The notes beneath the pieces are model-generated. The model saw only the letters and a program-made list of their open reading frames with translations. It did not search any database and was not told the DNA's origin. Source: Angiostrongylus vasorum (Eukaryota > Nematoda > Chromadorea > Rhabditida > Metastrongylidae). From it: a DNA stretch of 64,000 bases. Position 1 is the stretch's first letter; each line of letters begins with the position of its first letter. Positions 44,871-55,845 of this stretch are shown piece after piece. The stretch spans positions 186,001 to 250,000 of the forward strand of contig JADANN010000315.1 in NCBI GenBank assembly GCA_018806985.1. Direction: 5' to 3'. The translations under genes were made by a program, and so were the position numbers.

Positions 44871-45440
44871 GACTAGTAAGTATTGGTATTGCATATTCAC
44901 TAATACGAGAGATTTAGCCTTTCATCCCTTAATTTTTTGAACAGTTAGTATTGTATGTCTACATAGATGATTTGGTCACATCGTCCTCAAGTGGTTGGTT
45001 GATTAACCACAAGATTCGCTGCCATCATTGCAATCGCTGTTATCCTGCAAGAATCCGACACACAAGGCAACAAAGTCTTCTCCTTCCCATAAACCTTTAC
45101 AATTGCCTGTGGTATCGACTTGAGGACATCCCAGTCACAAATTACAGTCGAAATCAAGACCACGTACGAGCTCGTCTATTTCTTTGAAAAACGACTGAAA
45201 GACACGAAAATGAATCGACATAAATACTAACGACTTAGGTATTTTGATGATCCATATTGACATGTTGCGAGGGTCCCAACATTCCTTTTCGTTTCGTTTT
45301 TTTGCAAACGTCATGTACAGGGGTGATCAGGAGCATGTATTATTTTGAGTGTCGCATGATATGGTGAAGGCTGGCTTGGTGTTAATATTTCTGGAATCCT
45401 CATTTTCAAGCGATTATCACGTGCTGTTGGTTAGTAGGTG
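44871..45440. other. Unassigned DNA
   Basis: Nothing recognised; the open frame 44951-45187 has no domain. Confidence 0.4.
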
Positions 45441-45441
45441 T

Positions 45442-45835
45442 GACATGCCGTCCTCCCAACGGTTTACCGCCTCATCGTGGCTGGGAGGTGTTCCTGGGTG
45501 TCGGACCGCGATGTACAGCGGGTAATTCATCCCCTGACAGGGTGTCCCGAGCTGAGCAGGAGTTCGGCATTTCCATTAGGAAGCCTAGTTAAGAGCAAAC
45601 AAATATCAGGATCCACCACCGTCCTGGTATCAAAGTCGCAAAGTAGCAAATCTCCCTCTGATCCACAAGGGCTGCGACTGCCTGCGGTGGTGAGGACTTG
45701 GAGCAGACTTTGGCCAGGCTGACCTCGGGATTACAGGGAACCACAGTGGCTTAACCAGCAAGTCTCCATAAAACGGTGATTGTGCTGGGGCCGGCACAAT
45801 CAGTGAGGAAGGGCTGTTCAAGTATCAAGTACCAA
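45442..45835 (+). repeat. Repeat family C copy
   Basis: Full-length: CCTCCCAACGGTTTACCGCC start, CGATGTACAGCGGGTAATTC, GATCCACCACCGTCCTGGTA, the end GCTGGGGCCGGCACAATCAG, and a TCAAGTATCAAGTACCAAGT tail. ACATGC lies on both sides, a weak TSD candidate. Confidence 0.9.
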
Positions 45836-46007
45836 GTATCACATGCTATGCCAAACCTTGTTGATCAAATAAGAGCTTACTGCCTTACGACTATGATTCT
45901 TCAATAGGGTCAGCGATTCCTGTGACGCAACGGGAACGTAACAAACGAAATAATACAATAAAGCCTCAAACCAATTTCACAATTTCAAAACAGTCACGTG
46001 GGGGCGG

Positions 46008-46365
46008 ATAGCACGGTGTTAGTGATGTTCGTCATCACGAGCATGGTATTAGTTCGATTCCACTCCTGCCCAACAAAGCCTCTCCTCCTTTCGGGGGTCG
46101 GGAAATTGGTACCGGTTTTGTCTGGGAAAAAGTTTAATCTCTGCAATCGAAGTGGGAACGTTCTAGCCCTGCTATCCCAGGACTTCTGAGAGGATCGACT
46201 TGACCGGCATTCAACGACATTTAAGATCAAGTGAAAATCCCCAAGCAGCAGCTGAAGCCACACGTAAAAGTTGAAGACTTCTGGATGACAGTACGAGGAA
46301 ACGAATCGAATGTAAGAAGCGCTGGGATCAACACAGTAGACGTGAAGACGGGTCGTAAAAAAGAC
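46008..46365 (+). repeat. SINE family A copy
   Basis: Head GGGCGGATAGCACGGTGTTA with clear box B TTAGTTCGATTCCAC; core CGGGAAATTGGTACCGGTTT, TGTCTGGGAAAA; body through CGTAGAC-like GAAGACGGGTCGTAAAA. Almost as complete as the reference copy at 9873. Confidence 0.88.
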
Positions 46366-48297
46366 AGTTGTAATTACATAAAATTAGTTCTGAGGCGCAG
46401 AATAGGGCATGTTACTTATTGTTAGTACCGTGAAAATAAATGGCTCTTCCAGTTTTTGTGAATGAAAATCGGTATAAAATCCCTATGGATTGTAAAAAAG
46501 TAGCCCGGTCATTATGATATTAGCCCTCTACCCATAACAAAACAAAGCAAACAATGTGTTGAGAAATTTGAACAGATGCAATACAGGTGTACTATCCAGT
46601 GCCAGCCTCCTCGTATTTCCTTCGTCTCTTTCATTTTTCGTTTTTTTCACTTCTTCCACTTGATCTTCGGGCTTCACGTCAGCGGGCTGTGTCATCCAGA
46701 AGAATGACGTAAGCCACAAACACACCCACCGACTGAGAGAGAAGGAAATGAATAACATTCATGGAAATTGTAAAGATGAGTTCACTACTTGAGATGGATC
46801 GGAAACGAGCTATATGTCTCCATGACATTTCAAAGAAACAACAATTCATGTAATCGGCAGCTGACTTCTCTTGTCAGTACCATCATCAAGTACTACCGTT
46901 GTTCTTGCAAAATCTTCGTTATTTTCGTATTCAGGCCTGGTACTCGGAAATGAGGATGTCGAAATACTACACAGTTGATCGAAACTATGACAAATTTTCT
47001 ACAAGTCAGCTCTTACTCAACGAAACTCTCAACTATCTCCGACACTAGTAGAACCTGTAAACAGGTGTATACAAAATAATGACAGCTCAAAAGAATTACT
47101 GCCATCATATCTTAGTTATCTGAATATAATATAAGTATAGCTCGCTTGAATGAACTCTTTCTACTCGGACAACTAATTTGTTTGCACGACATCCTTGCGT
47201 TTGTCCGGATCTCATCCTGAAATTTCTGTCTTCTATGCTGACGTGTCTATGAGACGTCAGACATGCAAGGGACGCAGAGGCGCTTGCAGTAGTCACCACC
47301 TCGCTCCATTCTGAACCAGTCGCTCTAAGACGAAACCGTTGACTAGTAGGCTTTGTTACATGATTTGTTGGGAAACGTTCTTAAGCATTAAATACGGTAT
47401 ACATTTAGTTTCATTGCGCTAAATGTCTAGCTACTTGTATGAGTTCTTACTGGACTTATTTGTGATCTTTTCAGTCTTTTCTATATGTTGCAGTACTTCT
47501 GCACTTGTCAGTACTTCCGATAATACATGTCTGTTAACATGTTTTGTGTCATGCAGGTTATGAGTGAATCTAATCGATAGTTTCATACGATGGAGGTAAT
47601 TGCTGTTGGCATATTACTTAACCCATTCCCACCAAGGAATTTAATGGAATCATGGCTTAAAGAGAATGTTTGAAGATTTAATACTGGTTCATATTCATGC
47701 TTGTTATGGAGAGTAAACGTATCACTGAGTTCTTATGCTTCTAAAGACTTCGTTTGTTTGCATATGTTTGACGTTTTCTTTTTTCAAAGTACTTTAGAAG
47801 CGTTCAGCTCAAGTTCCATTCATCCTCACCTTGTTTCCGGATGTAGACAACTCTTTAGAAGTATGGGATACCTTTGTTTAGACCTTTGACCGTGATTTTT
47901 GACTGGTTTTGATTAAACTATGGAAAAGACACTCTTCAGCAATCGATAATGCCTACTGTTTGTGGATACCATTTTGTGCTTAATGAGGTCGTTGCTTGAT
48001 CGATGTTGTTCATGCACATCTTAGCTTCTTTTGAGACTTACTGGTTAACGTGATCTATGAGTGAGTGATGTTGAAAACCTAGAAGTGTATCATTTGGTCT
48101 TGGGCGTCTCCTTAAAGAGTATTGTTTGGTCTTAAGGTCTTAAGCGTTTCCTTTCATTGTCCTTCATTAGTGCGACTCGTATTCGACAACGTTTGGGTAT
48201 AAAATATTCCTAATCAATACTAGATTTCAAGCTCTATTGGTTAGAATCCTTTGTTCATAACTTCCTGCAAAGTGTGATTGTGCTTCGTCCGACAACC
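46366..48297. other. Upstream region of the DNAJC3 gene
   Basis: No supported gene or recognised repeat family. It should hold the promoter and 5' UTR of the DNAJC3 gene, but I cannot point to a specific element or a trans-splice acceptor with confidence. Confidence 0.4.
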
Positions 48298-51200
48298 ATG
48301 TGTTTCCCAATGATGGGAATTCCCTCACCGCTTCTCATCCTTACTGGAATGTGGTTAATGTTGGTATGTGCCGCTAAAGACGAACTTGATAAGCATCTCG
48401 AACTTGGAAAACAGTTTTTGGCAAAAGGACAGCTTGCTGATGCTCTTACTCATTACCATGCTGCAATAGAGTTAGATCCAAAGAATTATCAGACGTTATA
48501 TCGAAGAGCTACCGTCTATCTCGCAATGGGCAAAAGTAAAGCCGCTATTCCGGACCTTGACAAAGTCGTCGAATTGAAAGGAGACTTTACAGCGGTAAGT
48601 TTTTGTTTTCTAAACCAAGCCTTCATTTGTCCAAACGTTGATATTTACATTTTTTTGTACAATATTACGACCATTAACCTCCCAACGGTTTAGCGCCTGA
48701 TCATGGCTGGAAGGTAGGTGTTCCTGGGTGTAGGGCTACGATGTACTGCAGGGGGATTCATACCCGGCCTCGCAATCTGGGAAGGAGTCCTGCGTTTCCC
48801 TCAGGAAGCCTAACTAAGAGTGAACCAATACCAGGATCCACCACCGTCCTGGTATCAAACTACTCGCATGGTGGAAACTCTCCCTCTGATCCTCAAGGGC
48901 GGCGACTAACTGTATTGGTGATGACCTGGGGTAGGCTTTGGGTAGGCTGATCTCGGGACTCCAGGGAACCACAATGGCTAAACTAGCAAAACTTCGACGA
49001 GAAAATGAAAATTATGGTGGGGTCCGCACAACTAGTGAGAACGGGCCATCCAAGTATCCAAGTAAGTAGGTAATGTGACGACAAGAGACCCACATCCATT
49101 AAGTATTGAATATTTTATGAACTTCGTTCTGCAATGAATGGTATTTACTTGCAAAGGCTTTTTGTCATTTAAAGGAAAGAAGGTAGTCTTTCAGGCTAGA
49201 ATCCAACGTGGAAATGTGCTTCTCAAGCAAGGAGAAATTGATGCTGCTGAAAACGATTTTAATGCTGTGTTATACGTCGAGAATTCGAACACTGAAGTCG
49301 AAAATAAACTAGACCTTATCGTTGATCTTCGCCAATATCTTCATCAAGCCAGAACGCTCTTCGAACAGAAAGATTGGCATTCTGCGGAACACTACTTGAA
49401 CAAAGCACTAGAGGTATATTTCACTTTGTTGACTTGGTGATCAACAGTGTTCATGCTATTATTGTTATTATTATTGTCATTACTATTATTACTATTATTA
49501 CTACTAGTATTATTAGCATCTTGTATGGGATCCCTCGCTATATCGACTTCGAGCACAGTGTTACGAAGCCCGAGGTGAAATTAGGAAGGCCATCGCCGAC
49601 ATGCGAACTCTTACAAAGCTAGTAGCGGATAGTACAGAAGATTTCTTAAGGATATCTCATCTTTATTACGGTATTGGAGATGTAGAAGAGTCGCTCTCGT
49701 ACGTGTCCATCATTTCTCACTTTTATCCACCACATTTCTTTTTCTCTTGTTCTTACGTTATGCCCTTTTTATTTCTTTTTCAGTCAGATTCGTGAATGTC
49801 TGAAATTAAACCCAGACCATAAGGAGTGTTTCCCGTTTTATAAGAAGGTTAAGAAGCTTGCAAAAAATGAGAGGTTTGTTGCCAATTTTTCAACAAATAC
49901 TGCCACAAAGTTGTTATTAAACTATTCATTCACAGTAGCTGATGCTTCGGAAAATTTTGCCTTCTTTAGAACGTCGAAAGCTCATGTTCATTGCAAGCTA
50001 GTCTGCCAAACACTCCCATAACCTCGATAGAAAAATCCAACACATGAATTTCAATCGAATTAGAGAACAGTTTGTTCACATATTCGGGTATTTTATGAAT
50101 CTTCTACTCAAGACGCTTTTTGTGTGAGTCCTTCATTCAGGTGCCGAGTTTTTTGTTGAAATTATGGAACTATTTGGCCTTTCGAGTCTCCGATGGAGGT
50201 GAAATACGTCGAAACACCAGCTATTATGTATAAATGGTGTAGCAACAACCTTTTGTCTCTTCATCAAGAAAGCAGATTATTGATTCAGTGCAGAGCTGAA
50301 TGAATTATTAGAAAGTCGGTCGTGGGAATTACTACTGCCATATAGTTTCTATGGTCTGCTTGCAGAATCTTTAATTGACGCGAAAGGAAATGGAAATTGG
50401 TTGGATTGTATTGAGAAGGGTCAACAAATTCTGAAATATGAGAGCTTAACAGAAATCCAGATGAGTGCGTTCCGACATATGTGCAAATGTAACACGGAGG
50501 TTAAGGCTATACGAACGAGTTCTACTTATTGATACGTATTTGTTGTAAAGCATTCTATCTTATAGTTGGGTCATCTTGCCGAAGCAATTCAGCAGTGCAC
50601 CGAAGTGTTGAAGAATAGCGATCCAAGCGACGTTGATGTTCTTTGTGATCGAGCGGATGCATACTTGCTAGACGAACAATACGATGAAGGTATGACAACC
50701 GATTTTCCTTGCTCGTTGTTCACATATTCGGCTAAAACTTACATGGATGGCCTGTCCTCACTGGTTGTGAGGGCGCCAGCATAATCCCCGTTATTTCGGA
50801 GTTTTAGCCATTGTAGTTCCGTGTGGTCCCTAGTTCTGCCAAGCGAAAACCTGTCCCAGGTGGTCGACACCACAGGCAGCCGCCGCCTGTGTGGATCAGA
50901 AGGAGATTTGCCACCATGTGACTAGTTTGGTACCAGGACAGTGACGTATCCTGCTAGCGGTTTACTCTTAGCTGGGTTTTTTGATGGAAAGGCTGGACTC
51001 CTTTGAGTTTTGGAGACCCTGCTAGGAGATGAATCCCTCCGCTGTACATTGTAGCTCAACATCCAGGAACACCTTACAGCCACGATGAGGCGGTAAACCG
51101 TTAGGAGGTTCGAGCGAAAATATAAACAGATATTTATGACAATGTGTTTCTAATACAAGCATCGACTAGCGGTACTCGAAGATGGCTTAGAATCTGTGAG

Positions 51201-52061
51201 CTTCATTTGAAAAGCGCGAGTACACAACAAGTAAAGTCGTCTTGAGCGCTTATTTCAGCCGTTGAGGACTTCCAAACTGCTCATCAGCTACAAGAAGAGA
51301 ATAGAAGAGCTCGGGAAGGTTTGGAAAAAGCGCAGAAAATGAAGAAGCAGGCCGGTAAACGAGACTACTACAAAATTCTTGGCTTGAGAAGGTGAGCGTT
51401 CTGCATTCAACTTTTTTGGAAAATATACTTGTTGCAGTTTATGTGACCAATACTAGTACCATTTTAATATCGATTTTCCTTATACATCGGTGCATTTCGA
51501 CAAAGTGAAAGTTTCATGTGAAGAGAATACTTATCTGTATGCTAAATTTGTTTTAGGAACGCAAGCAAACGCGACATTACGAAGGCATACAGGAAACTGG
51601 CTCAGAAATGGCATCCGGATAATTTCAGCGACGAGAAGGAGAAGAAGAAAGCCGAGCAGAAGTTCATCGACATTGCTGCTGCTAAGGAAGTCCTTTCTGA
51701 TGACGGTAAAGGCGTCGTTTTCCAGCGTTCTCGGTTTTGACTGTGTTGTTTCTGATTTCGCTTTACAGAGAAACGCGCACAATTCGACCAAGGTATCGAT
51801 CCTCTCGATCCTGAAGCGCATCAAGGAGGCGGGTCGCATTTTCACCAAGGGTTCGTAGTACTGTTTGTCTTTCTAGCCCTTCTTCTGTTTAAGAATGGCA
51901 ACCCAAAATCGCCTTTTATTACGTGTTAAAATTGCAGTTTTTTAAAATAGAAGCCACTTATTGGCCGGATTTACACTTTTCTTATATGTGTTTCCAGGTT
52001 TCCCGGTGGCTTCATGTTCCGAGAAGGTGGTGGGCCGTTCAGCTTCAAGTTCCACTTTTAG
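48298..52061 (+). CDS. dnj-7: DNAJC3/P58IPK-type ER co-chaperone, complete, ten exons
   Basis: The protein acts in the ER lumen: TPRs bind unfolded clients, and the J domain stimulates the Hsp70 BiP; it is part of the unfolded-protein response. Exons: 48298-48594, 49195-49413, 49517-49698, 49784-49873, 50346-50499, 50566-50689, 51259-51391, 51557-51705, 51769-51850, 51998-52061. They join in frame to 497 aa (human about 504). Residues 1-25 form a signal peptide (LLILTGMWLMLVCA). TPRs begin at HLELGKQFLAKGQLADAL, with YRRATVYLAMGKSKAAIPDL. The J domain starts KRDYYKILG (about 389), with HPD at 419-421 and FIDIAAAKEVLSDD. The end GPFSFKFHF equals the family C-terminus; there is no KDEL. Start: ATG 48298 begins the signal peptide; a GTG 24 bp upstream is ignored. 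The acceptor of exon 5 (CATATAG) is chosen because the stronger TTGCAG 20 bp on breaks the frame. Introns 1, 4 and 6 carry transposable elements. Confidence 0.95.
48674..49076 (+). repeat. Repeat family C copy in DNAJC3 intron 1
   Basis: CCTCCCAACGGTTTAGCGCC start, CTACGATGTACTGCAGGGGG, GATCCACCACCGTCCTGGTA, TGGTGGGGTCCGCACAACTA end and CCAAGTATCCAAGTAAGTAG tail. It makes up most of this 600-bp intron. Confidence 0.9.
49448..49512. repeat. ATT/ACT trinucleotide tract in DNAJC3 intron 2
   Basis: TTATTATTATTG- and ACTATTATTACTATT-type words fill most of the short intron and run up to the TATTAG acceptor. Confidence 0.8.
49955..50335 (+). mobile_element. PLE tail fragment in DNAJC3 intron 4
   Basis: GCCAAACACTCCCATAACCT and ACATGAATTTCAATCGAATT resemble the 118-bp segment in the PLE-3a tail (28100-28180). 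A remnant hammerhead-like string (about 50184-50222, GGTGAAATACGTCGAAACAC) follows. It is strongly decayed. Confidence 0.55.
50735..51112 (-). repeat. Repeat family C copy in DNAJC3 intron 6
   Basis: Minus orientation: GATGGCCTGTCCTCACTGGT at left, GGCGGTAAACCGTTAGGAGG at right. Flanks TTCGGCTAAAA (left) and TTCGAGCGAAAA (right) may be a decayed TSD. Confidence 0.88.
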
Positions 52062-54303
52062 AACTGGTTCTGTTTTACGATATCTTAAGAAGTTTTTATC
52101 ATTCGATCTTTCTCATACGATTATCCTATTGCTTAGTGCCAGACGTGTCGTTACTGCCGAAGGCATTAATATAGCGTCTCGTGACTCGATGGTGGTATAA
52201 TCAGGCTTTAGTTCCTTTTGTTTTTTGTTGTTAAGTTAATGATATTTTTGTTGCGAGTATCGGGATTGGTAGCTGTTTCTTGTGTTCTGCTACAAGCATT
52301 ACATGTTTCACGGCGTGCCTGTTCTTTCCTTTTTTGATTTCATGCTAGAACTTGATTGTAACTGTGTTGAACTTGTCATCTCTGTGTGCTATTTTCTGCG
52401 CCCAGTGACAGATTCATGTTATCATAGCTGATAATGCACTCTGATTTCATTGTTCACGTGGTATTCTTTCGTTCTGTCGTTTTTATGAGGCCACAGTTAT
52501 CTACTGCTGAGAATGGGTATATTGCTTTCTTCATTTAATATTATTACTGTAAAAATGAAATGCCTTATGGATTGTGTTCTCCTCTGAGTTCAGTGTCATC
52601 GTGTTCGTTCGATATTATGTGCAATATTTGATTGGTGGGTTAAGGGGCAGTGATATGCCCTATCTCTCTGATAAGGCTGTGCCAAGGATTCCTCTTTGCT
52701 GAACCGTAGTCATCATCTCTGAGCGAATCTACGAGTTTCTGTTCTTTAGAACTTACATTTCAAAATAAACAACCCAACCCAACACTTGTTTTTGACGTGG
52801 GGTGACTCATGTCTTGTCCCTGTTCAGTACTTCCGTTTGAGCACTGGTCAGTTTGCGTTCGTTTAATAATGAAGAGATTCGACTCTACACAGTGTTGTTC
52901 TTGTTGGTGTTCTAGTGAATCTTGGTCCCATCATTCCTTTCAGTGTTCATTGGTCTAAGAATGAGTGATAAAATCATGCCGCAGATGTTTCTGAGAATAA
53001 AATATCAAGCGATAAGCATGTGAGTTGACAACTGAGGTGAGAGATCCTACGAGTTACGCTGTTGGCTGTCTTATCGGTTCGTTGTAATGATATTGATTAC
53101 TGTCCGTACGTTTAGTGACAGTGAAGGAATCTATGGCAGCTATCGCTCTACTAACCCACTTCTTAGGCCGCAACTCCACTGGCTCGACGTTTCATGCATT
53201 GGGAACAATGCACGTCTTGTTGTTAGTACTTCAGTCAGTTGTAGATCTGACAAGTTCTACAGCTTCTAAAGTACATTTCTTTATGCTTAATTAATACTAA
53301 GTGAAGACGAAGGCTTAAGCATTGACGTTAGCAAACTTACCAAACGTATGAAACGTGCTGTCTACACCTTAGATACCTTATGTATGGGAATTACGTATAG
53401 GTGGTGGTGAAGGCAGTGTGTTGTTGTCAACAAACAGTCTGTCGCTTTCCTTGTGTGGACGTCTGTCTGTTTTTTGTAAACACAGCATTCCTCCATAACC
53501 TTGTTATGTTTCTGGTTGATAATTTTTCGTACTTACATTTAGTAACTCTTACTTTCTTCTAAACATTAGTGACTGTGTGTTGCACCAATCCTATCATCGA
53601 AAACAAGTAGCTCAAATCGAGTTCTCAGCATTGGTTCTGAAATTCACGGGTTTTCTCGTTGCCAGAAAGGTTGGCACCGTTGTTCGTTCAGAGCGATTCG
53701 AATCTTTTTTGAATTGTATCATTGAGCCATATCTATCAGGTTAGTCTATTTGAACGTAACGGTAGCTCTATTCTTATCAGTTCGCCTATCTCTGGAATGA
53801 ATGCCGTTGAATTGACATGCATGTTTGGGACAAAATGACATTGACAGCGAAAGGTTAAAGATTAGAGAATAATTCGTTTATTGAAGAGGGGAAGTAACCC
53901 AGTTTAAGCGCGGGAAGCCTCCGTTTGACGCAGCACAGGCCTTCGCTAATGACCTAGGAAGACCATCGTAAAGCTACCTCGTCTGCTTAGTGAAAAAGAG
54001 GGTTGCCTGTGTAGTACACAATTTTTGATGACATCACCCTAAGTATTCCAGTTTATTAATGAAAGTCTTAAATGAAGTCGAAGTTCAAGCCCATTCCTGT
54101 CAACTGACATAGTTTGAGGAAGGCAAAAGAGCCTCTTTTCTTTCATCTTCTCGATTTCCGAGTATGTTTTTGGTTATGCCTGGAATTTCTGTACGCGTTT
54201 TCATCGTAGGTTTGTCAATTTCCTTCTCCTATGTGCTTAATCGTTCTCATTATTGCAGTCTACTTCTGAAAACATGCTCTCTTACTAACTAATATTACTA
54301 GCA
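52062..54303. other. Intergenic region, 3' UTR of DNAJC3 and promoter of the kinase gene
   Basis: No gene or known repeat. An AATAAA at 52764-52769 is the clearest poly(A) signal after the stop codon, implying a 3' UTR of about 0.7 kb if used. The 2.2-kb spacing is too large for a typical nematode operon, so the two genes are probably transcribed separately. Confidence 0.5.
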
Positions 54304-55802
54304 ATGCAGTACATCATCGCCGTAGACGTCGGCACGACGACGATCCGTGCCTGTCTGTACGACGACAAGTGCCGGTTGGTCGACGTCGCTTCAGATAAGG
54401 TTTGTTGCGTTTATGCTTTTATCTCTTGTGACCGGATGGTGGCCGTAGTGCAATTGCACAACTATCCTTCGCTGTTTTGAAATTTGGTATAATATGAAAA
54501 TATAAACATTTATCTTTTCATTGACAAGTCAATATGAGGTTGTTAAAAGGAGTAGATAGTAACACAATGTAATGATATTATAATAAAATAATAAATGTAT
54601 TATAATAGTACTTGGTTACGTGGATGGTCTGCCTTCACTGGTTGTGCGGGCGCCAGCATAACTTTCTATTTTCCGGAGATTCTTTGGAGTCTCGAGGGAC
54701 AGCCTGGCCAGAGTGCCCAAGCCATCATCGTCACACGCAGTCGCACCTTTTGTGGACCAGAGGAGATTTGCCACCATGGGGACTGGTTTGGTACCAAGAC
54801 TGTTATGGATCCTGGTATTGGTCTACTCTTAGTTGGGCTTCGGGCTTCCTCATGGAAATGCCGGACTCGTTCTCAGCTTGCAAGACCTTCCCGGGGATGA
54901 GTCCTGTACATCGCAGCCTTTAACTGAGGAACACCTCCCATCCACGATGAGGCGGTAAACCGTCTGGAGCATTGCGATGATATTTGTAATAAATAGGAAA
55001 ATTGGAGTGAAAATGATGCATAATTGTTAGTCTAAAAAAGAACTATGCAATAATAATATAGAAAAGTTATGGCTCTCGGCATTGATCAATCTCTGAAGGA
55101 TGCGTCAAACAGTCGACTTCATTAGGGATCGTTGCAGGTAACTGAATGCATATCTGACCTTTAAATGACTCGTGCTTACCTAGCGACGTATCGAGCCAGT
55201 GCTGTTATCCTCCCAGGTAAGTCTGGTACCAATTTGTTGACCGCGATGGGATGGAGTTTGTGATAGGCCTAGGACGAGGGATCGATCCCCTGCGTATTGC
55301 AGTGCGCCTCCGACCACTGCACTTGACGCGCCCCCTCAATAATAATGTAAATACAATATTGTGAGATACCAGAAAATGGAATATAGAAGTACAACTTCTG
55401 TGATTATCCTTAATAAGTTTTAGCGATCTTATCAGAATCTTTTATTTGGGGAAAAAAATGGTTTTCATGCGCGGTAGACCATTGTTCATTTGTCCTTTGA
55501 ATCACTATGTTTTATTTACGAATCAGAAGGGGATCTTTTTAAAACATATTGGCAACCATGTGCATTGATTTCGATGCAGGAACCGTTAGACACGGATGGG
55601 ATTCCCAACTTTAGGTCGAAATGTTCCAACTTTTTGGAGAGCTTTGTTATTTTGAATAAGAAGGCATTAGAATCAGCAGATGTTTGCTAATAAGATGCAG
55701 GTTTACTTCTTTAACTGCAACCAATTTCTGATTTTCTGGTGTATATATTAAATAAATGATATGTGTATATGTATATGTATGTACATATGTATATGCATAT
55801 GC

Positions 55803-55845
<43 letters not shown>

